From Punica granatum (taxonomy: Eukaryota > Streptophyta > Magnoliopsida > Myrtales > Lythraceae), in NCBI RefSeq assembly GCF_007655135.1, contig NC_045129.1, positions 16,838,274-16,902,273 of the forward strand: a stretch of DNA of 64,000 nucleotides. The letters are read 5' to 3'. Below the pieces are notes generated by a model. The model did not search any database. It was not told the DNA's origin and saw only the letters and a list, made by a program, of their open reading frames with translations. Shown here piece after piece: positions 1 through 12,640 of the stretch. Each line of letters opens with the position of its first letter. Positions within the stretch are counted from its first letter, which is position 1. The position numbers were made by a program, and so were the translations under genes.

Positions 1-729
1 AGGAAAAAGGGTGGGATGAACAGAACGGCATGATGTGTGCAAGGAGCCAAATCCGCAGCAGGTGTGGAGCTCTTCTCATTGTACCACGTCGAACCTCTCG
101 TACATAGTCAAGAGACCGTATGGTCTCAGTCAAGACGGCTTCAACATAACTATGGCCTCCTACCACTTGGAGGATGCCTTGGGCAAGTGCCCCGTCTATG
201 AGGTTCGACGAGTACGGGAACAATATAGTCCCGAAGATGAGCAGAAGGAACCCGTGACAAGCGTCGCGCTGATAGGATTCCCCCGTGGCATTGAGAGCAC
301 GAACGTGTATGAAGTCTACAAGCCATTCAGTCCTAACTCTATGATCCCATCCGTGCTGAAGCTCATGACGAACTTCTTCGTCACGGAGACCTAACAAGAT
401 GGCAAGTCTACTTTGTATCGTGGCAAACTGGTTAGGCACCACGATGTCGTGAGTCGACATGGGCTGCTGAATGAGTGCCGCATATTCCTCTACCGTAGGA
501 GCTAACTTTGTCCCCTAAAAGTTGAATACGACCCGCCGAGTGTCCCAGAAACTGATAGCGACCTGAGTAAGGTCCAATCAATGGGAGAATCGGCAAGTAA
601 CAGTAAGTCTCATATGATGAGCCGGAGGAATGCGCTATCAACTCGGCGAAAGGTTCTCCACATGTGAGTAATATCCGCGGCTGGTGTAACGATGACATCG
701 AGTCGAAGATAGCGATCCGAGTGGTCCAT
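1..729 (-). pseudogene. ORF1 N-terminal fragment (DUF7745-like) of T1
   Basis: The start codon is at 729-727, preceded by the same 'aggtaagg' context as T3 ORF1, and the first codons match in style (MDHSDRYLRL against MDRPAPGFRL in T3). Homology to T3 ORF1 continues through the segments for 'WRT..RVD.AF' and 'PIDW..LRS'. An in-frame TGA falls at about codon 40 and frame drift follows, so it is broken as well as truncated. The function of this ORF in Tat/Ogre elements is unknown. The open frames on the plus strand over this stretch are shadows. Confidence 0.75.
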
Positions 730-1314
730 CCTTACCTAAATGGAAAGTGTGTTGGTTTAATGTTTAGAATCAAACTGATACAATGTCCTAGGTTGCTTTG
801 AAAATATGCATGCAGTGCAGGAAAGTAAACCATGACACGAGTACTTTACATTGTACAACACTCATTAAGTGAAAACAACAAAAGGCCCACCTAAAAAGAA
901 AACTACAGGCCGACCCAAAGACTCAACTTTGGGGTCGGTTGTCGGCATGAAGGTAATTTTTTTCCAGCATGACGGTCCCTGTTTATGCATGGTTAGGTGC
1001 TACCGGGATAGCGACTAACTAGGGATGGGGGCCCCCGATTCAAGGGTGTCAATTCCTTGAAATCAGGCGGGATTCTTTTCAAGGCCTAAGCGACAGTCGA
1101 ACCGTGCGCCGTATTCCTACTTCGTATCCTTGTCTAACTTGTGTTCCTATCATCGATCGTCGGATGCGACCCATAGGTACCTAGAGCTAGTATGATATGC
1201 AATGCAAGTGCTTAAATAAAAGTGCGTAAAATAGATAAGCGAGGAAAGTTGCAGAAAGCGATAAATGAACATGCAAGTAAGTGAACGGGATCGAGCCCTA
1301 ACCCACTAAGTGTA

Positions 1315-1332
1315 TCCCCAGTGGAGTCGCCA
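1315..1332 (-). promoter_or_regulatory. Primer-binding site of T1 (tRNA-Arg type)
   Basis: The minus strand reads TGGCGACTCCACTGGGGA, complementary to the 3' end (with CCA) of plant tRNA-Arg(ACG) as I know it. It lies three bases inside the LTR end at 1336, the normal position for minus-strand cDNA priming. Confidence 0.85.
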
Positions 1333-1335
1333 AGC

Positions 1336-4300
1336 TGTACGGACCCGAATGTGGACTCTCGTCGGGGCCCGCATCTCGCTTTTGGTTCGCACGGATTGGG
1401 AGTGTTCACCTTTCGTGGGATGCGTGACGGACACGCGTGAGAAGGAGTCGCCACTTATCTTTTTACAACCCGAAGGTCGAGGGCGGATAAGTTACCAGGG
1501 TCTAAGGGTATGGAACACCTAGTTGTTGTTAAGGTATTGATCTGTGCGGAACCGGAAAGTCCGAGTTCGGGGGTTTATGTTACGTGTGGGCCTATATCCC
1601 GCACGCCCTTTTGGTACTCTAGCTTGCTAGGCTTGCATGTTTTATTATTTACGGCATGAGTTAAGTTGCACTCGGCTCGCACATTTTGACACCGAAAATT
1701 CGATGAATTAAATGATGTCTGCCAAGAAACCGAGAGAGAAGTAAACCCGTGTGTCGGGGAAGTGGTTCACAATCTTGCGTTACAGTTCATCAAACCACGG
1801 AGGTTGAATTCCTACGTGAACCAGAACCACGAGATCTTGGATTTACTTTCCTTTGGGCAAGCATTAGACCGATTCGATCAATTCGACTCTTGGACCGTTC
1901 GCTCACCGACTGGAATTCTTACAGAATGAATGTACAAAATAAAATCCTTACAATGCTTTCGAAAACAATAAATACAAATTTCAAATGGTCGAATTCCAGT
2001 CGACTCGCGTTCGGTTATTATTCCGCTCCAACTCACCGAGAGTTTAGGGAAAAACCGAAGAACTGAAACTCGATATGCGCTCTCACTGAATAAGGCATTG
2101 GACCCTGTGAGTGATGATTAGGGCGTTGGACCCTGTGATCGATAGTTAGGGCGTTGAACCTTGAGTGTAATGCGTCCTATGGGTCAGGCTCGACCCGCAT
2201 GACAAACAATCGCATAAGATAACACGCAACATGTTAATAACAGACAAGGTACTTGTTATTGTCAAAGGTACGTGTTTTAACAAGTTGTTAATCCGGGGTA
2301 TTTTGGCATGCAAATCCTACCTTAGACAACCAAGCGCGTGCTAATATTTTAGCATTCGGCTTTGGTTTGAGAACCTAATATATCGGATGTCCGTAATCAA
2401 GTCTCGTGTTTTGTGGATTGTTTTTACAGTGGTTCTGTATCGTGTCACCGAATTACCACTGAATTAACCCAACTCATATTTTGACTCTAGATTTGGAGCC
2501 TAGAGTTCCACCTAACCATTTCTAGCGTTTAGTTAGATCAAATGAAGAGATTAGTCAGGTAATCATGTTTTGATACAAAATGCCCGACTAGCATCCTAAC
2601 TATGCTAGGATGGCGCCAAATCATAAAATGATGTTCTTGCCCTTGATTTGAAGATTTGTTTTTAGAAAAGGGAATCAACACAATATGGATTTGAAAATAT
2701 GAGGGTTTTGAAAAGGGAACTAACACCATTTTGTAATTCGTCGATGCGAGTTAGAAATTAATGTCAAGTTCGTGCAAAGTTGCTAAGATTGAGTGAATTA
2801 ACCATGTAAGCGTCCTGATTAACCCGTTCGTGAAATTAATGCTTAAGGTTATTGTTGAATGCATTAATTATGAAAACAATTCGCGCATCGGTGACCAAGA
2901 CGGGTCTAGAAAGATCGAGGATGATTCAGTCAAGAAAGACCAAACACATCTTCGAATCCTAATAGACCCGAAAGGGTCTCCGAATTGTAAATCCATGCAT
3001 ATTGCTTAAAAGAGAAGTTTCAATGCGAAGTTTGCGATGTTATTGAAATTGCGAATTGCACGAAATCCGAGAACGAACTCAAAACAAGGAGAGGAAGCCT
3101 CATTCAACCCGTATGAGTCTATGAGGCTCTCGGCCACTTCTCCTTGGAGAAATCCGAGAGGTCTCGTGGCCCAAATAGGGTTCCACAAGGTTTCCCCATC
3201 TCGTTTTGAATTATTTCTCGCATGCTCAAGCAACAAACACGATAAATGACATGATTAAACGAAAGTCGATATTGCCATGATTTAAATAACACATTTAAAC
3301 ATGCAAACATGCACAAACATATTATTTAAGGAATCGATAAAACAATACCGATTTCATGCCCATGAGAAAACACGATGAAGCTGGGGAATCGAACTTGGAT
3401 CGAGTCTAGAAGATCGTTCCTTGCCCAAAAAAAGCAAAAGAGCATTCGGTCACCTCTCTAGGATTGCAACCCGTGAGCTCTTTGCCTTTCCCGGGTCGGG
3501 ATGTTCTTCCCAACTACGATCTAAGCGTTTCCCGACATGCTAACACGTAAATCAAGGATAAACGTGCATGATATAACATGGAAAGTGCATAAAAATGTAA
3601 TCTTGCAAGTGAGCATGCTTGATACACCGTATAGCTCCATAAACATGCAATACATGTAAAAAACCCTAACTCCTCTAGGTCGAGAATGTTTTACCTAGCC
3701 TCGGGATACGAGGAAAGAGTTGGGGAAGGGTTGGAGAGTCGGGTGACTCGGTTGTGCACGAAGGAAAGTGCTTGGATGCACTTGGAAGGAGCGAACAGTC
3801 GAACGTGCTGGGCGCGCGGGCGGACTCGTGGAGCGCAGGCGGATGAACGGGAGCGTGCAGGGCGCACAGCTGTGCTCAGGTACTGTTCACCCGAGAGCAC
3901 GGTAATGAGTTATCTTCACGAAAATGACCTAAAACAACAACTTAAAGACTTCAAATGGAAAAACCAAGTTAATGACAAATATGCAATATATATGTGAGGC
4001 TAATGACAAAATTAGTGAAGAAAAGTGCTCTTAACCCCTTTGCTTAGGCTTGGGCGGTTTTGAAGAAGAGATTAAGGAGGGATTTTGATTGAATGGGGAT
4101 AGGATAGCATTGATGAAGAGATGACAAGGGCATTGATGAAGAAGAAGTGTTGTCTTCAACTTTCTCAAGATATTTTGGCTAAAGAGAGCAAGTTGGCTTC
4201 TTGCATTGAAGAAGAAGAAGCCAAAATTTTTGGGGCAAGGGGCGGCTGCCCTTGGGTAGCTCATGGGTCCCACAGCCCAAGAGGAAAAGTCGGAACGAAG

Positions 4301-5606
4301 ATCGGGTCTTGATTGGTCGCGCATTCGAAGCTCGTAGTTGAAATTGAACGTCTAATTGTCGATATACGCGAGAAAACGGTTTTAATGAGCCCAAAATTGC
4401 CACTTTTCATGGAAGAATGTCTCGAGGGCGTACGAGGCTCAGAAGTCGGTTTCGCCCATTTCAGTTGACCAGAGCAAAGTTAACCACTTTTGACAGCATA
4501 TCTTGCATCCATGCGTCATGTTGATCATTTTGACGTGCTTTGTCAATCAATGTGAATAGTTGACCCTTAGGCCGGTACTGTAAATGTGATGCCAAAGACG
4601 TCCTAGGAGGCCAAATTCAAATTTCTCAGATTGCTTTCTAAGTTGCTCGAGCGACCCGGAAACCACTATGATCTCCATTTGCTGAAAATGGACCTCTAAG
4701 GATTAGAAAAATGTGTCTGAGACCCTTAAAGCACTGCTCAGGGGGCTTGGACGGGTTGTGCAGTTCAGTCCGACGATTTCAGGTTGAGCCTTAGGGTGTG
4801 TAGCACTGTGTAAGGCAGGCATCCAGTGTCAAGTTTTCATAAAAAGGACCTCCGAATATGAATTTTCGTTGAAAACGACCCTTTTTGCTCTTCAAAGGTT
4901 ACTCGGGAAACTGAGAAGGGTTCTACTATCTGTTTTGCCCAATTGCATATGTCCGCTAGAGTTTTCAGGGCAATGCAGTATGAACTTCGTTTGCTGTAAT
5001 TCCGTCACACCAGTCTCCGGTTATGCATTTCTGAAGAGAGGTATGCCTGTTTTGTCACTTGGAAGTCATTTGAAGTGTCCGTGTGGCTTCCAAGAGACAA
5101 TCTGAAGCACTGCTCATGCTCTGTATGCTTGTGGGCCATGGCCATATCTGACATTTGGAATTAACTTTTCTCCGGGAAACCGGCAGTTTTGGACTTCCAC
5201 TGAAAAGTTGTCTGTATACAGAAAGTTGTTCTGTATAGAGCAGATGATTCGCAAAATGTGTTTGAAGAAACTTTTCATCTGTTTGGCATTGGAGTGGATT
5301 TTTGGAGTCCAATATTGGCTATCTTTCTTTGGTTGAGCGAACTATCAGAAAATAAGACTGTCCATGTGATATACTGAAAATGTTGGTTTTGGACAATGTT
5401 GATCTCTCTAGTCACTCTATTGCCTTTTGGTGACCCCTGGAGTCCTTCTGTTGCTTGCGCATGTCATCCACTTGATTTGGCTAACTTGATGATGAATAGT
5501 GATTTCTTACTCTGTCGAGCCTTTTTCTGTATTCCTGCTCAAGTCATGGTTTGGATCATTACTAATATCGTTGTTTGGAATGATGAGCCAAAATGGGGTG
5601 CTGACA
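1336..5606 (-). mobile_element. 5' LTR of T1 (4,271 bp)
   Basis: On the plus strand it runs from TGTACGGACCC to GGTGCTGACA, so the minus strand reads TGTCAGCACC to GGTCCGTACA, with TG...CA ends. The primer site adjoins at the left and T2 gag sequence resumes at the right, with CTCAC (5607-5611) as the expected target duplication; its partner is outside the window. Near the U5 end are the conserved 7-bp hairpin (1584-1604) and a decamer equal to the first ten bases of the primer site (1444-1453). No ORF in it resembles a protein. It is homologous in patches to the LTRs at 12837-17585 and 24474-30939. Confidence 0.85.
1584..1604 (-). promoter_or_regulatory. Conserved LTR hairpin with ATATAG loop (T1)
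   Basis: Inverted repeat with 7-base arms (here GTGTGGG and CCCGCAC, one arm base changed) around the 7-base loop CCTATAT. In sense direction the loop reads ATATAGG. The same site occurs in all seven LTR U5 ends in the window. Confidence 0.6.
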
Positions 5607-5730
5607 CTCACACCTCTTGGCTCATACCTCCTCCTTTTCCGACTTGATCGAGGCAGGAAAGAAGCTTGACGTGGGCATCAAGCTGGGCAGAATTGAAGGC
5701 ACATCAAGGAAGAAGGACGGAGAAGCGTAA
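5607..5730 (+). pseudogene. gag C-terminal fragment of T2
   Basis: The frame reading S-H-L-L-A-H-T then FSDLIEAGKKLDVGIKLGR is nearly identical to T3 Gag around residues 460-485, the end of the retrotransposon Gag core. It begins at the T1 LTR junction and stops at TAA (5728-5730). The following T3 Gag segment, including the zinc knuckle, is missing. It is a relic of a structural protein that would package element RNA. Confidence 0.8.
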
Positions 5731-5765
5731 AAAAGGCAAATTGCCGAGTTGTCCAGGTTCCATTC

Positions 5766-7333
5766 ATGATTAGCATAGCTGCTATCGGAGAGGAGGAGGA
5801 TCGGTAGGAAACTCTGGTCCCATTCATCATTGACTATGCTCCGGCAGAGATTGCAATCACATACACCCCATTTGTCATCGAGGTTCCTGCCAAAGAGCCA
5901 TATTAGGACAACCGAGTTGTTTGGGATTACGAGGGTGAGGTTGCCAACATGGAGCATGAAATGAGCGCGATGGGCATCACGCGCTCATGACGAGTTTATC
6001 AGGGTCCGGAGTCCGGAGATAAAGGGAAGGCCCCTGTCGCGGCATTCTCAACCATTCCAGAAGCCACTCCACTTCCTGCGAAGAAGGTCACTGATCAAGA
6101 AGCTAAAGCCTTCATGAAGGTGATTAAGGCAAGTGAATATAAGGTGGTGGAGCAAATGGGCAAGTCACCCGCTCACATTTCGCTCCTCACATTGCTTCTG
6201 AGCTCTGAGCCGCATCGTGACGCTCTGTTGAAAGTCCTCACTATTGCACAAGTTCCGAAGGAGACTACACCGGACAAGATGGAGGAGACTGTGAATTCCA
6301 TCTTCTCGAATCAGATCTCCTTTGCCAAGGATGAGCTTCCATTTGAAGGTCAGGGACACTTGCGGGCATTGCACATATTCTGCAAGTGTAGCAATCACGT
6401 CGTTGGTCGAGTCATGATCGACAACGGCTCCGCTCTCAACGTTTGCTCCGTCTCCACGCTGAAACAGATGAACGTGGACATGAGCTGCATTCGTGCAAGC
6501 AAGGCCACTGTCCGAGCCTTTGACGGCTCTAGGATAGTAGTGAATGGAGAAATTGATCTCCTGATTGACGTGGGTCCTTGCTCATTCTCTATCACCTTCC
6601 AGATCCTTGAGATCCCCAATGCCTTCAGCCTCTTGCTTGGGAGGCCATGGATTCATGCTGCCGGCGTTGTTCCTTCATCGCTGCACCATAAACTGAAGTT
6701 TTTTGTCAAGGGCAAGCTCATCACTGTCAATGGCGAGGAAGATTATGCAGTTTACAAGGAGACGACCGTCCCCTACATCAGCATTGGAGAAGATCAGAAT
6801 CTTCCATTTCACTCTTTCGACACCATTTCCATGATTCGAGATTACGGAGAAGTCGGTCCATCCCGGGCCGATCGCATGATTGGGAAAGTTATGTTGAAGA
6901 ACGATTACATCCCCAGAACTGGACTCGAGCCACGTGCATAGGGAATCCTCCGACCAATTGAAGTAGAGGAGTATCGTAATAGGAGGGGACTCGACTTTCG
7001 CCCCTCCTGTCATGAGATCGTGCAGGCTCGTCGTGGAAAGCATCTCCACTGTCTCGCTGCACATTACAGAAAGCTCTCTAGGGGCATTCCGATTCTACCG
7101 CTCTCGCAGTTTTTCCCCGTACCACCACATATCATGGGAGGCACCTCCAACAACCTGTTCGCTGATTCAGATGACTTTTCTTCGGATGCAGTTGAAGCGT
7201 TCTTGGCTTTGCTAGTCATATATGCCGTCATTGAGGAGACATATTCAGGGATTCATATCCGCCCTGCACGGGAGGATGAGGAGCTTCCCAATTGGACCAT
7301 AGTCCCGCTCTACTCGGCCATGGTTGCCGATGT
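5766..7333 (+). pseudogene. Protease (retropepsin) exon of T2, with nonsense codons
   Basis: Aspartic protease region homologous to T3 38334-39847. From 6114 a 275-residue open stretch contains the catalytic motif IDNGSAL and the flap-distal LLGRPWIH motif. Upstream, the same frame holds at least three stops (for example in 5766-6000). A TAG at 6939-6941 interrupts a G-patch-like segment, after which the frame continues to the putative splice donor at 7334. The family cleaves the Gag-Pol polyprotein. The catalytic Asp is kept, but the copy cannot make a full-length product as it stands. Confidence 0.82.
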
Positions 7334-7521
7334 GTAAGACGATCTTTGTATATAATGCTACTTGCATGTCGGCAATGCTATAAGCCACATGTCAGAAGAG
7401 GGGTTTTTGTTATGGCTTGTTAATATAATCCCCGCACGCTTTTTGAATTTCTGCATCTATATTTTCTCTCTCGCATTCACTTTTAGCATTTATTTCTAAA
7501 ACAATTCGCTTTCATTTCCAG
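7334..7521 (+). other. Putative 188-base intron between protease and RT (T2)
   Basis: The donor reads GCCGATGT then GTAAGAC, with an in-frame TAA right at the donor. The acceptor is a pyrimidine-rich tract ending TTTCCAG before GCTCCAATCG. The T3 copy has matching sites at 38333 and 38121. The protease frame before the donor and the RT frame after the acceptor differ, and a splice at exactly these bases joins them. Introns at this place are known in Ogre elements; that this one is spliced is inferred. Confidence 0.72.
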
Positions 7522-10500
7522 GCTCCAATCGAATCCAAATCACGAATGCAACGATTCGAATTCATCCGAAACATACCTCGGAAAGTCCTTACCCATATAC
7601 TTCGGGGAAGGACTTGATGAGGATGGTCACGTGCCTGAGATATAGGAGAGTTTGCACCGTCTCGAAAACCACCAACTCACCTCAGTCAAGCCAACCGAAG
7701 AGATCGACATAGGCACCACAAAAGAACCATGCACCCTCAAGATCGGGACGGGTCTTGAACCTACACAAAGATCCCGGATGATCGATTTCTTGACAGAGTA
7801 TCAAGAGGACTTTGCTTGGTCTTACGCCGACATGCCAGGCTTAGACCCTTCAATCGTAAAGCATTTCCTTCCACTCACACTAAAAGATTTCCACCCAAAC
7901 GCCAACACTTACGACGTCAACAAGCTGATCTTCTTCTCCGCATTAAGAAGGAGGTCATCAAGCAGGTGGACGCGGGATTCTTGGAGGTATGCAATTACTC
8001 TGAATGGGTAGCGAACATCGTGCCGATGGAGAAGAAGAATGGCAAAGTCAGAGTCTGCATCGACTATCGAGACCTCAACAGGGCCAACCCTAAAGATAAT
8101 TTCCCGCTGCCCCATATCTATGTCTTGGTGAACAACACAGCACGTCACACGCAATTCTCCTTCATGGACGGCTTCTCTAGATACAATCAGATTCAGATGG
8201 CCGAGGAGGATAAGATCAAAACAACGTTCATCACGATGTGGGGCACGTTTTGCTACAAGGTCATGCCTTTCGGTTTCAAAAATGCCAGGGCAACCTATCA
8301 GCGGGCGATAGTCACACTCTTTCATGACATGATGCATAAAGAGATAGAGATCTACGTCGACGAAATGATTGCAAAGTCCAAAAAAGGTTAAGATCATTTG
8401 GTCAACCTCAAGCGACTATTCGATCGTCTCAAGAAGTACAAGCTCCGACTTAACCCGGCGAAATGCACCTTCGGTGTCAAGTCAGGGAAACTGTTAGGGT
8501 TTGTAGTCAGTGAAAATGACATCAAGGTCGACCCCGACAAGGTCAAGGTGATCATGGAATTGCCCCCTCCATCGACAATGCGCGAAGTAACGAGCTTCCT
8601 AGGACGACTGAATTACATCGTGCGTTTCATTGCAAATTTGACAGACAAATGCCAACCGCTCTTTCGCCTGCTTTGCAAAAATGCAGCGGTCGAATGGGAT
8701 GACAAGTGTCAGAAAGCTTTTGATACAGTCAAGGCATATCTGGTTCAGCCGCTAGTGTTGGTTCCACCTTCACCGGATCGTCCTCTCATTCTGTACCTGA
8801 CAATACGCCGACAATCCATCGGATGCATGTTAGGGCAAAAGGACGATTCCACACATGCAGAGCGAGCAATTTATTAATTAAGCAAGAAGTTCACTAAAAG
8901 GGAGTCCAACTACCCTGAGATAGAGAAAATGTGTTGTGCACTTGTGTGGGTTATGCAAAGGCTCCGGCAATACACTCTCTACCATACCGTTCGCCTGCTG
9001 TCAAAGAGGGATCCTTTGAAGTATCTGCTCGGCAGTCCGTCCTCCATGAGGAACATAGCAAGATGGCGTTGCCAATTGAAGGAGTACGACATCGAGTATG
9101 TGTCGCGCACATCAGTGAAGGGCCAAGCAATTGCAGATCATCTAGCAGAGTTTCCGATTGATGATGACACATAGATCAACTCTGACTTTCCGGACGAAGG
9201 GATCCTCCAAGTGAATGATGAGGAAGAGACTCCATGATGAAAGATGTACTTTGACGGCGTAGTCAATTCCACCGGGTCTGGTATTGGCGTAGTGCTGATA
9301 TCCCCCGAAGGGAAGGGCCCTGCCCATTACGACATGATCGAAGCTGTCAATGGCAAGCCTTGGTATGCAGACATCAAGCATTTACTGCAAATTGGTCAAT
9401 TCCTTGCGTTTACTGATTGCCATGACCGGAGGACTCTCCGACGCATCGCAGCACACTTTTTCCTGAGTGGTGAGACTCTCTATCGCCATTCATTCGACGC
9501 CACACTACTTCAGTGTGTCAATCGAAACAAGGCACAACGCCTTATGGAGGAAGTGCATGAAGGGAACTGTGGACCTCACATTAACAGGCTCATGCTCGCA
9601 AAGAAAATCATGCGATTGGGCTACTTCTGGTCTACCATGGAGACTGAGACTGACTGTGTTAAGCATGTCAGGCACTGTCACTTGTGCCAAGTCTATGCGA
9701 ATCAGATCAGAGCATCACCTAACGAGTTGTATCCAATGGCGGCCCCATGGCCCTTTTCAATGTCGGGCATGGACGTAATTGGTCCTATCAACCCCAAAGC
9801 ATCCAAAGGACATTTGTTCATACTAGTAGCTATCAATTACTTCACTAAGTGGGTCGAAGCTATCACCCTTGCATCAGTCACTGCGAAGGCCGTGGCACGC
9901 TTCCTCAAACGGGACATCATTGCGCGGTATGGGGTCCCTGCGACTCTTGTCACGTACAACACTAAGAACTTGAACAGCAAACTCATCGACGAGCTATGTG
10001 CACAGTTCAGAATCCAACATCGCAATTCCTCTTCGTATCGTCCACAAATGAATGGTGCGGTGGAGGCGGCGAACAAGAACATAAAGAAAAATATCGAAAA
10101 AATGACGGTGAATTACAAGGACTGGCACTAGATGCTCCCATTCGCATTCTTGGCCTATCGGACTTCTATCCACTCGTCTACCGGGGCAACCCCGTACTCT
10201 TTGATCTATGGCATGGAAGCAGTTCCTCCAATTGAAGTGGAGATTCCCTCCATGAGGGTCCTTGCCGAATCCAATCTTTAGGAAGTAGAATGGGCAAAAC
10301 AGCACTACGAACAACTTAATCTCATTGATGAGAAGCGGCTTACAGCGCTTTGTTACGGTCAATGCTATTAGCAGAGAATGGCCCAAGCATTCAACAAGAA
10401 GGTCTGTCCACGCGAGTTCGCCCCTGACAATCTCGTCTTACAGAAAGTCTTGCACATTGCCCCAAATTCCAGGGGCAGATTCGCATACAAATACGACGGA

Positions 10501-10614
10501 CCTTTCATCGTCAAAGAATTCTTCGATGGAGGAGCAATCATCCTTAACGACATGGATGGAAACGAAAATGTGCTTCTAGTTAATGCCGATGCCCTCAAGA
10601 AGTACTATCCTTGA
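7522..10614 (+). pseudogene. RT - RNase H - integrase polyprotein remnant of T2
   Basis: Begins at the acceptor and is homologous throughout to T3 pol. A frameshift lies near 7885; the frame then stays constant to the terminal KKYYP stop at 10612-10614. In-frame stops include 8389-8391, 8875-8877, 9172-9174, a pair near 9235, 10129-10131 and two more before 10378. The RT active-site motif reads YVDE instead of YVDD (changed codon 8362-8364). The integrase second catalytic Asp is Tyr (9955-9957). The second RNase H is missing about 118 residues: sequence jumps from LISPEGKG to PAHYDM near 9310. The integrase zinc-finger C-x2-C and the DDE Glu remain. The copy is clearly dead. Confidence 0.88.
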
Positions 10615-11700
10615 CGATTCTTCATCATTCTGCTGCTTTCTCATGTACATGCACCTGCAACTCTATACACCTACAATTTCTATAAATCCTGTACAATCTT
10701 CTTCTTCTGTTCTTTCTCATCTCGGAATCTTGAGAGAAAAAAAATGAATTTCCCGCTAGGCTGAAAACCTATTTGAGGCGACCTAGGCAAAAATTAGGGA
10801 ATGAGCGGCACGGTTTAAAATCTCACAGAGGGGAATCGTGGCAAAATGAGAGTACGAAACAAAATCCTCGCTAGACTGAAAACCCGCAAAGGGCGGTCTA
10901 GGCAAAATTTAGAGGAACCCAGAGGTGCGATCAAACCCGATCAGGGAGGTCGTAGCAAAAGGTGAGTTCTAAATGAGGGAAATGTCAAATAAAAAAAACT
11001 CTCGCTAGGTCGTCACGCGTCTTGCGACCTAGGCAAAAGTTAGGGGACCTTTGGCAGCTCAACCATGAAAGAACAGCTACACTCAGTGTGAAGCGACAAT
11101 GAGTAGTGGTTTCGCGGTCTTCGACACAAGCAAACTCTCCTTGACTCTCCGGGCATGAAACACGTTTCGACGTGCAATCGAATCATTGTATCCTTGATCT
11201 GGAGGATCCCAAAGATCCCTCCCTTTACCTGTATGCAAATTCCACAGGTTATGCCCGTTCTGCAAAAAGCTTTTCCTTTCAAACCATATTCTTGCGGGAC
11301 ACGGTCACCCCTTTCAAATGGTCATCAATTTCAAATCCCTGAAGCATTATTACTTAGACCTCTTCGGACATCTTCATTATGGCTACATGGTAGGACTGAC
11401 AACGATTGTTAACTCCCATGGTTCCATATGTAGGTATGAGGATGTAAACCCCGAAGGGTGTCTTCCTTTGACGAATGCATGTCTGCCTTATGCCAAGAAC
11501 TGCAACTTCAATCCGAGGAGAAATCCGCAGGATAGCACTTCATACACTCAGTGGCATCACAATCAGATGACAAACAATTAAGCATGTTGTCACAACATTA
11601 TTTGCAACACATATGGGTTCAGTGATGGATGGAACAATGATTCCTTTCACACCTTGCACAACTTCTCAGCATTTGCATTTACTTTCTGCAAACACTTTCT
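10615..11700 (+). other. 3' noncoding region of T2, including a threefold stem-loop module
   Basis: No protein-like ORF. From about 10741 to 11045 a module of roughly 130-150 bases occurs three times. Each contains a 'GCTAGG..' arm, an AAAACC-type spacer and a 'CCTAGGCAAAA' arm that can pair, then a 'cgtaGCAAAA' segment. The same module occurs after integrase in T3 (34240-34545) and in N1 (51785-51975). The stretch 11046-11580 is homologous in patches to T3 33800-34240 and codes for nothing I recognise. Confidence 0.65.
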
Positions 11701-12640
11701 TATTAAACACGCACCCTTTTTATTAAGCAAGCACCTTTTCATTAAGCATGCACCTTTCCATTAAGGAATGCATCATGCAATCCATAGGGCAATGCGCCCG
11801 TGCATATTGCAAACCCGCCGTGCAAGTGCTCGTGCACCCCGTAATCCACAGGGCAATGCGCCCGTGCATATTGTAAACTCGCCAAGCAAGCGCTCGTGCA
11901 CCCCGTAAGTCCATTGGGTAGGCGCCTATGAACCATGTAGTTCATTCAGTATGCGCCCCGTGCATATTACAAAACCCGCAAAGCAAGCGCTCGTGCTCCC
12001 CGCAATCCACAGGGCAATTCGCCCATGCATATTGCAAACCCGTCGAGCATGTGCTCGTGCACCCCGCAACTCGCCGGGTAGGCGCCCATGCCTCTTGCAA
12101 CCGCACTTTTCATTAAACATGCACTTTCATTAAACATGCACTTTTCATTAAACATGCACTTTTATTATGCAAGCACTTTTCATTAAACATGCACCCCTCA
12201 TTAAACAAGCACTTTCATTATGCAAGCACTTTTCATTAAACAAGCACTCTTCATTATGCAAGCCCTTTTCATTAAACAAGCACTCTTCATTATGCAAGAA
12301 CTTTTCATTAAACATGCACTCTTCATTATACATGCACTTTATTAACATGCACTTTCACTATGCAAGCACTTTTCATTAAACATGCACCTCTCATTACTCA
12401 AGCACTTTCATTATTCAAGCACTTTTCATTATGCAAACACTTTCATTAAACATGCATTTTTATTAAGCATGCATTTTTCTTTAAGCAAGCACACCTTGTC
12501 ATTAAGCAAACGCACTTTAGTTTAAGCAATGCATTTCTCTCGAGCACCGCACTTTTCATTAAACTTTGCACACAACATTTTCCGATTAAGCAAGACATTT
12601 TCCATCAACTAAGCAATTTCCTTTATGCATGCACCCTACT
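11700..12640 (+). repeat. Tandem repeats in the T2 3' region
   Basis: Two repeat types lie together. Four diverged copies of a unit of about 60-110 bases, containing 'CAGGGCAATGCGCCCGTGCA' or close variants, span about 11770-12110. Around them runs an array of short units of the type 'GCACTTTTCATTAAACAT', about 18-20 bases each, at 11700-11765 and 12100-12560. Open frames here (for example 12148-12348) are products of the repeat, not genes. The array lies between integrase and the polypurine tract, where T3 has its unrelated 43-bp array. Confidence 0.8.

Larger units (their letters stand above)
1..1335 (-). mobile_element. T1: 5' internal part of a Tat/Ogre Ty3-gypsy element, cut by the window edge
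   Basis: Read on the minus strand, this runs from the tRNA-Arg primer site (1315-1332) through a leader of about 585 bases (730-1314) into the start of ORF1 (729 downward). The leader is homologous to the T3 leader at 43814-44405, including the block with 'gaattccttgaaatc' and the 'ggtaagg' just before the ORF1 start. I see no other gene in the leader. The element continues beyond position 1. The adjoining LTR at 1336-5606 is its 5' LTR. Confidence 0.85.
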
